Shown piece by piece: positions 1 to 3,957 of a stretch of DNA of 8,147 nt. The translations under genes were made by a program, and so were the position numbers. Source of the stretch: Bifidobacteriaceae bacterium (GTDB taxonomy: Bacteria; Actinomycetota; Actinomycetes; Actinomycetales; WQXJ01). The notes below the pieces were generated by a model. It was not told the DNA's origin and did no database searches. It saw only the letters and a program-made list of their open reading frames with translations. The first letter of the stretch is position 1, and each line of letters begins with the position of its first letter. Location: NCBI GenBank assembly GCA_031276585.1, contig JAISMT010000156.1:1-8147 (forward strand). The letters are read 5' to 3'.

Positions 1-2
1 TG

Positions 3-491
3 CACTGGGAAGTGGGGGGCACCACCGGTTCCGCTTCCTTTGCTGACCTATACGACGGGCAAGACTTAGCCACCGTTCCGGTGGCGACCGATTCCGAACT
101 ACCAGTCAAGATCGCTTACCGTTTCCCCTACGCCGAGACCACCGGAAAACACCTCGGTGGCACCTCGCAACTGTTGCTCTACGACGTGGGTCTACGGCTG
201 CAAGGCGATTACTGTGGTGGCATTGGGCCCGACCCGTTCACGGATGCCCCTATAGCTCCCACGGATAGTGCTAGTCCCAGCCCCTCCAGCAGCGAAGCCG
301 TAAGCCCCGATCAGCAATCGGCTTCCCCCGGGAGCGGTGCGGGCGGTAGCGTAACTGCGGCCGCCGGAGGGCGTTTGCCTTGGACGGGTGCCAATATAAC
401 CTTTGCTACCATCTCGGCTCTGTTCTTGATTGCCGCGGGAATCACGGCCGCCGCGGGAGCCCGGGCCCGGGCCCGCCGTCTGAGTCGCTAG
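3..491 (+). CDS. C-terminal part of a sortase-anchored (LPWTG) surface protein, 5'-truncated by the window edge
   Basis: The reading frame is open to the left edge (H-W-E precede the first possible GTG start at 12), so this is the 3' end of a longer gene. The visible protein has a beta-rich segment of about 75 residues, then a Ser/Pro/Ala-rich linker, then an LPWTG motif encoded at 375-389. A hydrophobic helix of about 20 residues and an Arg-rich tail (RARARRLSR) follow. This is the standard C-terminal cell-wall sorting signal: sortase cleaves between Thr and Gly and links the protein to peptidoglycan. The segment with YRFP followed by LLLYDVGLRLQGD recalls the end of TasA/camelysin-type proteins (SipW-dependent secretion), but this is a weak impression. 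Near the stop, 462-475 is a perfect 14-bp GC palindrome inside the Arg-rich codons. Function beyond wall anchoring is unknown. Confidence 0.8.
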   Translation, partial: HWEVGGTTGSASFADLYDGQDLATVPVATDSELPVKIAYRFPYAETTGKHLGGTSQLLLYDVGLRLQGDYCGGIGPDPFTDAPIAPTDSASPSPSSSEAVSPDQQSASPGSGAGGSVTAAAGGRLPWTGANITFATISALFLIAAGITAAAGARARARRLSR

Positions 492-652
492 CCCAGAAGA
501 CCCCAAATGGTCTAGGCCTCTCTACCCGCCCCAGAGCAACCTGGCCTTTCTTTCCCCACCACTATCCGGGTGGTTGCACGGCTTCGTGGGCGGGCTACAG
601 GGCTTTAAATCTTCTCTACCACTTTCTCAGGGCTACTGGTGTCCACTTGAAT

Positions 653-687
653 CCCATCTATGTGCGGGTGGTCCGCAGGTAAGTGGG
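653..687. repeat. 35-bp palindromic repeat, copy 1
   Basis: Two 15-nt arms flank a 5-nt GTGGT loop. The left arm is CCCATCTATGTGCGG and the right arm is CCGCAGGTAAGTGGG. This is the most diverged left arm of the five, with two G-T wobbles and a C-A mismatch against its partner. Its right flank, like that of copy 5, is G-rich and reaches GTTGAACTGG, but it lacks the TTGGCTCTGGG tail of copies 2 to 4. Confidence 0.75.
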
Positions 688-725
688 GTGAGTGGGGTTG
701 AACTGGCCGAAACGATGCTGTAAAT

Positions 726-760
726 CCCACCTACGTGCGGGTGGTCCGCAGGTAGGTTGG
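726..760. repeat. 35-bp palindromic repeat, copy 2
   Basis: The left arm is CCCACCTACGTGCGG, the loop is GTGGT and the right arm is CCGCAGGTAGGTTGG. Pairing is complete except for a C-T mismatch at arm position 3 and the G-G mismatch at arm position 10 that all five copies share. The tail CTCTGGGCGTGGTTTTAGC follows directly, as it does with small changes after copies 3 and 4. Confidence 0.85.
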
Positions 761-780
761 CTCTGGGCGTGGTTTTAGCC

Positions 781-981
781 CTACTTCACCTGGATTCTGC
801 CCAGACTGTCCCTGTTCACCCCACCTACGTGCGGATGGTCCGCAGGTGGGTTGGCTCTGGGGGCGGTTTTAGCGGCTAATGCCCGCGCTACGGTATGAGT
901 CGAGACGCCCAACTGTCGGGCAATCGCCCGGCCAGACATCCCGCTCCTGGACAAACCCCGGATCTCGGCCCAATCATTCAC
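781..981 (-). pseudogene. istA fragment: N-terminal helix-turn-helix of an IS21-family transposase fused to repeat sequence
   Basis: The best start is GTG at 979-981, because AAGGAG at 990-995 lies 8 nt upstream; an earlier in-frame GTG at 988-990 overlaps that site. About 37 residues read as the usual start of IstA: NDWAEIRGLSRSGMS, then AIARQLGVSTHTVARAL, a helix-turn-helix. After residue ~37 the frame runs into palindrome copy 3 and its linker and ends at a TAG (781-783). The last ~30 residues are therefore translated repeat, not transposase. A full IstA has several hundred residues with a DDE integrase core, all missing here. A short DNA-binding peptide could still be made, but I see no reason to think it has a role. 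Confidence 0.75.
820..854. repeat. 35-bp palindromic repeat, copy 3
   Basis: Same arms as copy 2, with ATGGT in the loop and GGTGGG in the right arm. It is preceded by GTTCAC, giving a 29-nt block (814-842) that looks like a type I-E CRISPR repeat. The family's tail continues to about 873, where it joins the IS21-derived sequence. Confidence 0.85.
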
Positions 982-1060
982 TGTGATCACTCCTTCAGTC
1001 TTCTAGAGTGACGCACTTTTCAACCGTCAAAACCGACGCACTTTTCAACCGGCGTTGACA
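874..1060 (-). mobile_element. Solo left end of an IS21-family insertion sequence
   Basis: Read on the minus strand, the element begins at 1060 with TGTCAACGCCGGTTGAAAAG. It carries two copies of a 16-bp subterminal repeat, a spacer with a good Shine-Dalgarno site (AAGGAG, 990-995), and then the first codons of an IstA-like transposase. IS21-family ends typically start with TG and hold several repeated transposase-binding sites, which is what is seen. Only this end is present: there is no istB, no rest of istA and no right end in the window. The IS sequence stops at about 874, where it joins the tail of palindrome copy 3 (shared sequence GGTTTTAGC at 865-873). It is a non-autonomous relic. 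Confidence 0.75.
1010..1050 (-). repeat. IS21 subterminal repeats (two 16-bp copies)
   Basis: GACGCACTTTTCAACC occurs exactly twice, at 1010-1025 and 1035-1050, 25 bp apart. Their position just inside the TG terminus at 1060 and before the istA start fits the multiple transposase-binding repeats known at IS21-family ends. Confidence 0.8.
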
Positions 1061-1080
1061 GCCGCAACCGCCCCTCGGAT

Positions 1081-1115
1081 CCCACCTATGTGCGGGTGGT
1101 CCGCAGGTGGGTTGG
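1081..1115. repeat. 35-bp palindromic repeat, copy 4
   Basis: Nearly identical to copies 2 and 3: the left arm has one C-to-T change giving CCCACCTATG, the loop is GTGGT, and the right arm is CCGCAGGTGGGTTGG. It starts 21 bp beyond the outer end of the IS21-derived segment. It is also the first element of the second 129-bp direct repeat copy. Confidence 0.85.
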
Positions 1116-1174
1116 TTCTGGGCGTGGTTTTAGCCCTATTTCACCCGGATTCTGCCCAGACTGTCCCTGTTCAC

Positions 1175-1209
1175 CCCACTTACGTGCGGATAGTCCGCAG
1201 GTAAGTGGG
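1175..1209. repeat. 35-bp palindromic repeat, copy 5, best-paired
   Basis: The left arm is CCCACTTACGTGCGG and the right arm is CCGCAGGTAAGTGGG around an ATAGT loop. This copy pairs at every arm position except the shared G-G. At arm position 6 the left arm changed C to T and the right arm changed G to A, so a C-G pair became T-A. That compensating change supports a conserved fold. Confidence 0.85.
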
Positions 1210-1456
1210 CTAGGTGGGACGGAAATGAGTTGAACTGGTGTTGAAGTGCCCAATGGTGAGTTGGGTGTGTTGGTGTCAACGTTTGGTTGGTCAGTTTGCT
1301 CCACGACCCGCCGAGGCTGTTCGTTTGTTTCACGCGGGGTGGTTATTTTCCGATGACGGCCGGGTGCGGTCGGCCCTAATTGTCACGTTCTGTGCTGAGT
1401 ACGTTTGGACCTTTTGTATGTGATCGCCGGGGCGTTCCGCCGCTAGCGGCACGGCC

Positions 1457-1537
1457 TTCCAATCCAACACGCGCGGGTCTTTGGATTCGACGCAAACAGG
1501 CGTTCCAACCCAACACACGTAGACGTTCCAATCCAAA
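1457..1537. repeat. Degenerate tandem repeat with 23-bp period upstream of mraZ
   Basis: TTCCAATCCAACAC starts at 1457, TTCCAACCCAACAC at 1503 and TTCCAATCCAA at 1526, so the starts are 46 and 23 bp apart. The 23 bp at 1480-1502 is a more diverged unit with about half its bases shared in register with the third unit. The 23-bp phase is just over two DNA helical turns, so the TTCCAA boxes lie on roughly similar faces. These could be protein-binding sites for control of mraZ, or decayed repeats with no function. Confidence 0.6.
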
Positions 1538-1631
1538 AATACTCTCCACTTTGCGTCCGCTAGCGCTGGCCTGCACTAACAACGTTTTGCCACTGAAATT
1601 CGGCCCCAAACCGGGCCAAATTCCCTCATTT

Positions 1632-1647
1632 GTGGAGTAAAGTGGAG
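1632..1647 (+). promoter_or_regulatory. Putative MraZ operator: two GTGGAG boxes, overlapping a possible -10
   Basis: GTGGAG occurs at 1632-1637 and again at 1642-1647, exactly 10 bp apart and about 35 to 50 bp before the mraZ start. MraZ proteins of other bacteria bind short direct G-rich repeats (TGGG-type or GTGG-type) with about one helical turn spacing in front of their own gene, so autoregulation is a reasonable inference. TAAAGT (1638-1643) between the boxes could be a -10 hexamer, but no good -35 is seen. An inverted AAAGTGGAG also lies at 1544-1552 on the minus strand. Confidence 0.45.
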
Positions 1648-1680
1648 GCACTTGTCACGAATTGGGGGAAGGAGGAGACC

Positions 1681-2106
1681 GTGAGTGAAGCCTGGGGCGC
1701 GTCGTTCATCAAGTTGGACGAGAAAAATCGGGTGATTTTGCCTTCCAAAGCCCGGCCGGCGCTGGCTGACGGGGTCTACCTGACCCGCGGCCAGGAGCAA
1801 TGTGTTTACCTCTTCTCCAGGCCCCAATTTGATGCTCACAAAGAAAAGAACCGCCAAGAGACGGCCCCCGGAGTACCGCTTCGGGCCTTTGAACGGGTGT
1901 TCTTCAGCTCCGTAGTGACCCAAGACCTGGACAAACAGGGCCGAATCACCGTCCCCGCGCTGTTACGGGAGTATGCCGGACTGGAGCGTGAGTTGGTGGT
2001 TATAGGTATGGATGACCGCATGGAAATCTGGGATGCCGGACGTTGGCAGGCCTATCTAGATCAGTATTTAGAGCAGTATTCGTGGCCCGATGAGGTGGTG
2101 CCTTAG
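1681..2106 (+). CDS. mraZ: Transcriptional regulator MraZ
   Basis: MraZ is a DNA-binding regulator that forms ring-shaped oligomers and controls the division and cell wall cluster, usually including its own promoter. The GTG start at 1681 gives 141 residues, the usual size. It is preceded by AAGGAGG (1669-1675) at a spacing of 5 nt; the frame continues upstream to a TTG at 1630, but that would overlap the putative operator and add a tail not found in the family. Two AbrB-like swapped-hairpin repeats are visible: KLDEKNRVILPSKARPAL near residues 11-28 and QDLDKQGRITVPALLREYAG near residues 81-100. Each has the typical D-x-K-x-R-I/V-x-(L/V)-P core. It is the first gene of the cluster and is separated from rsmH by a 229-nt leader. 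Confidence 0.95.
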   Translation: MSEAWGASFIKLDEKNRVILPSKARPALADGVYLTRGQEQCVYLFSRPQFDAHKEKNRQETAPGVPLRAFERVFFSSVVTQDLDKQGRITVPALLREYAGLERELVVIGMDDRMEIWDAGRWQAYLDQYLEQYSWPDEVVP

Positions 2107-2133
2107 GTCAACCGATCCGCTCCGATCTGCTCC

Positions 2134-2278
2134 ACACACTCCGAATACCGGGGTGTGTCTCCTACCGCATAGCTTGATCTCCGCCCCGCCCTTGGAAGGT
2201 TCAGACGCCACTTCCCCGGTGTCTGACCCGTTCCGGGCGGGTTGGGGATCTGGCCGGGCGGAGGAGGGCCCCCGGCCA
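2134..2278 (+). promoter_or_regulatory. mraZ-rsmH leader with three hairpins
   Basis: The 229-nt gap between mraZ and rsmH contains three stem-loops in a row. ACACACTCC (2134-2142) pairs with GGGGTGTGT (2150-2158) around a 7-nt loop. TCAGACGCC (2201-2209) pairs with GGTGTCTGA (2218-2226) around an 8-nt loop. TGGCCGGG (2251-2258) pairs with CCCGGCCA (2271-2278) around 12 nt. The first two stems are 9 bp with one G-T wobble each and the third is a perfect 8 bp. No T-run follows any of them, so they are not classic intrinsic terminators. They may be an attenuator, an RNA-stability element or a processing site. I recognise no known riboswitch. Confidence 0.5.
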
Positions 2279-2335
2279 AACACGTCAACCTACAGGAACA
2301 CATCACTACACAGGAAAGGACCTCAGGGACCAGCC

Positions 2336-3313
2336 ATGATCCAAGAACTAAGCGGCCACACTCCGGTGGCGGCAGCGCGCTTCTTGGAGTTGGTGACGCC
2401 CGCGCTCCAACGCCCCGGCGCGCTCTACCTAGATGCCACCGTGGGCCTAGGGGGGCACTCGTTTGCGGTAGCGGAACGCTTCCCGGAGGCTCGGATCATA
2501 GGGTTAGACCGGGATCCGGAAGCGGTAGAACGGGCCCGCGCCCGCCTGGGAGACCGGGCTGAGATTTTCCACGCGCCGTTTACCGAGCTGGGCCGCATCT
2601 TGGACGGCATCGGCAGGTCTGCCGCGGACCCCACCTCCGGCCCCGAAGCACCGGACGCCATCCTATTTGACCTGGGAGTTAGCTCCATGCAGCTGGATCA
2701 AGACCGGCGCGGGTTTGCTTATTCTCGGGACACGGCACTGGACATGCGCATGGACGGGGGACAGGAACTAACCGCCGCCCAGATTCTGGCCACTTATTCC
2801 CGGGAAGAACTAACCCGGGTGTTCAAAAGCTACGGCGAAGAACGGTATGCCTGGCGCATCGCGGGCCGAGTGGTAGCGGCGCGCCAACAAGCACCGTTGG
2901 AGCGTTCCGGACAACTGGTGGACCTGATCAAACAGAGCGTGCCCGCAGCCTCCCGGCGTACGGGCGGAAACCCCGCCAAACGGGTTTTCCAAGCCTTGCG
3001 GGTGGAAGTCAACCGAGAATTAGACCAGTTGGAGGTGGCTTTACCGCAGGCAGTCCAACGGCTGCGAGTAGGGGGGCGTCTAGTGGTGATGAGTTATCAA
3101 TCCTTGGAAGACACCATGGTCAAACGGATTTTGACGGCCGCTGCCACTTCCAGTGCTCCTCCCGGCTTGCCGGTAGAACCTGAGTCCACCAAACCGGTGC
3201 TGAAACTGCTCACTCGGGGCGCCGAACCGGCCTCCGAGCTAGAACAGACTGAAAACCGGCGTTCCGCTCCATTGCGCCTCCGGGCCGCCCAGAAGATTCG
3301 AGCCACATCATGA
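2336..3313 (+). CDS. rsmH: 16S rRNA (cytosine-1402-N4)-methyltransferase RsmH (MraW)
   Basis: RsmH uses S-adenosylmethionine to methylate N4 of C1402 in the 16S rRNA decoding centre. The ATG at 2336 gives 325 residues, typical for the family, and starts with the expected GHTPV segment. The SAM-binding motif DATVGLGGHS is at residues 33-42. DLGVSSMQLD (112-121), RGFAYSRDTALDMRMD just after it, GNPAKRVFQALRVEVNREL from residue 211, and SLEDTMVKR near the C-terminus are all family signatures. AGGGA at 2325-2329 is the likely ribosome binding site; a stronger AGGAAAGGA lies further upstream. The frame is open back to 2090, inside mraZ, but that extension is not like RsmH. The stop overlaps the next start as ATGA. 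Confidence 0.96.
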   Translation: MIQELSGHTPVAAARFLELVTPALQRPGALYLDATVGLGGHSFAVAERFPEARIIGLDRDPEAVERARARLGDRAEIFHAPFTELGRILDGIGRSAADPTSGPEAPDAILFDLGVSSMQLDQDRRGFAYSRDTALDMRMDGGQELTAAQILATYSREELTRVFKSYGEERYAWRIAGRVVAARQQAPLERSGQLVDLIKQSVPAASRRTGGNPAKRVFQALRVEVNRELDQLEVALPQAVQRLRVGGRLVVMSYQSLEDTMVKRILTAAATSSAPPGLPVEPESTKPVLKLLTRGAEPASELEQTENRRSAPLRLRAAQKIRATS

Positions 3314-3957
3314 GTGCAGTCCCTGCCAGTAAAGCGGTCCGCCGCGCCCCGCTCCCGCGCCCCGCCAGTGCCCCAGCAGCTCCGGGCCCGGCCCCAACGC
3401 GTACCACTAGTCCCGCGCATGCCCCTACGGTGGCGCCACTCCGGTTGGTGGCGGCACCGGTGCGTCCGCGTGGTTTTGTGCTTTACGTGGCGGCCTGTCT
3501 GACCTTGTTGGTGAGTGGCTCGGCGACGGTGTTATGCCTGAATACGGCCTTAGCGCAAGGAGCTTTTCAAATTCACGCTATGGAAGCCGAGTTGTCTAAG
3601 TATCAAACCCAGAAGGAGGCCATTGAGGAAAACCTCACGGCCTTAGCGGAACCGGCTGCGCTCTCGGTTCAAGCCCGCGCCTTGGGAATGGTGCCTTCGC
3701 ATGCCACGGGGTACATAGTGTTAAAGGAAGGGAAAGTAATAGGGGACGCTCCCGCTGCGGCTGCCCCCAAGTCCGATGCCGCCCCTGACGGTACAGCGGC
3801 AGAAAGCACCGTCGCGGAAACTACTGTCACGGCCGATGCCGATGCCGATGCCGCCGCCGCAGGTGCGGTCACGGAAGACACCGCTTCAGGAGCCACCGAC
3901 GAGGATACGGTTCCAGCAGCAGACAGTACAGAAGGAGTTCCGGAGGTAACCCCATGA
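3310..3957 (+). CDS. ftsL: FtsL-like divisome protein with an Ala/Asp-rich C-terminal tail
   Basis: This bitopic membrane protein lies between rsmH and ftsI, the usual place of ftsL. Of 215 residues, 1-54 are a Pro/Ala/Arg-rich cytoplasmic tail, about 55-79 are one transmembrane helix (FVLYVAACLTLLVSG and on), and 87-118 are predicted coiled coil (MEAELSKYQTQKEAIEENL). A short segment ALSVQARALGMVPS follows, similar to the conserved end of FtsL/DivIC proteins. FtsL works with DivIC/FtsB and FtsQ outside the membrane to recruit and activate FtsW-FtsI. Residues ~145-215 are an extra low-complexity Ala/Asp/Glu/Thr tail, acidic and probably disordered, which ordinary FtsL lacks. Sequence identity in this family is low, so the call rests on topology and location. 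It overlaps its neighbours by ATGA at both ends. Confidence 0.85.
   Translation: MSAVPASKAVRRAPLPRPASAPAAPGPAPTRTTSPAHAPTVAPLRLVAAPVRPRGFVLYVAACLTLLVSGSATVLCLNTALAQGAFQIHAMEAELSKYQTQKEAIEENLTALAEPAALSVQARALGMVPSHATGYIVLKEGKVIGDAPAAAAPKSDAAPDGTAAESTVAETTVTADADADAAAAGAVTEDTASGATDEDTVPAADSTEGVPEVTP
3832..3858 (+). repeat. Short in-frame microsatellite in the ftsL tail
   Basis: Three GCCGAT hexamers (3832-3849) are followed by three GCC triplets (3850-3858). They encode Ala-Asp repeats then poly-Ala at residues 175-183 of the FtsL-like protein. Hexamer or triplet slippage would change tail length without breaking the frame. Confidence 0.8.

Larger units (their letters stand above)
726..854. repeat. 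129-bp direct repeat, copy A
   Basis: This segment contains palindrome copies 2 and 3 joined by a linker. The linker has its own inverted repeat, TCTGGGC (762-768) against GCCCAGA (799-805). The same arrangement recurs 355 bp downstream at 1081-1209, with about ten substitutions by eye and no length change. Confidence 0.9.
1081..1209. repeat. 129-bp direct repeat, copy B
   Basis: Second copy of the segment at 726-854. It contains palindrome copies 4 and 5 with the same linker, and the linker inverted repeat is again perfect: TCTGGGC (1117-1123) against GCCCAGA (1154-1160). Most of the differences from copy A lie in the palindromes, and the linker stem is unchanged. The IS21 remnant sits between copies A and B. 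Confidence 0.9.
492..1680. other. Repeat-rich intergenic region between the surface protein gene and mraZ
   Basis: I find no intact gene in this stretch of about 1.2 kb. From left to right it holds: a short hairpin just after the surface protein stop (AGACC 498-502 with GGTCT 509-513, not followed by a clear T-run, so a doubtful terminator); five 35-bp palindromes between 653 and 1209; two copies of a 129-bp segment; an IS21-family end (874-1060) between them; a T/G-rich stretch at 1210-1430 with no recognised features; a perfect 12-bp palindrome GCCGCTAGCGGC at 1439-1450; a 23-bp-period tandem repeat at 1457-1537; and the mraZ promoter region. Short open frames here on both strands do not resemble proteins, and those running through the palindromes share the same repeat-derived peptide. 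Confidence 0.75.

Noticed and set aside
498..550. Intrinsic terminator for the surface protein gene
   Set aside because: The stem AGACC/GGTCT is only 5 bp and is followed by mixed pyrimidines. A nearby TTTCTTT follows only weak GGCC pairing. Not strong enough to annotate.
653..1209. CRISPR array
   Set aside because: Repeat distances are irregular (73, 94, 261, 94 bp), the would-be spacers are duplicated, and no cas gene is in the window. Annotated as a palindromic repeat family instead.
1086..1333. Minus-strand open frames through palindromes 4 and 5
   Set aside because: Their only shared peptide (DYPHVSGVNRDSLGRI type) comes from the repeated DNA, as in the istA fragment frame. No protein family or ribosome binding site is seen.
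1379..1430. Sigma-70-type promoter with TTGTCA at 1380-1385
   Set aside because: No acceptable -10 hexamer lies 16-18 bp downstream.
1479..1495. tRNA T-arm-like sequence (GTCGAATCC on the minus strand)
   Set aside because: No acceptor stem, D-arm or anticodon arm could be placed around it. It is part of the 23-bp repeat region.
1630..1680. Upstream TTG start for mraZ
   Set aside because: It would add 17 residues not seen in MraZ and run through the putative operator. GTG 1681 has a strong AAGGAGG at the right distance.
2090..2335. N-terminal extension of RsmH from an ATG inside the end of mraZ
   Set aside because: The 82 extra residues are low in complexity, match nothing in RsmH, and coincide with three DNA hairpins. 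The ATG at 2336 starts exactly where the conserved family begins.
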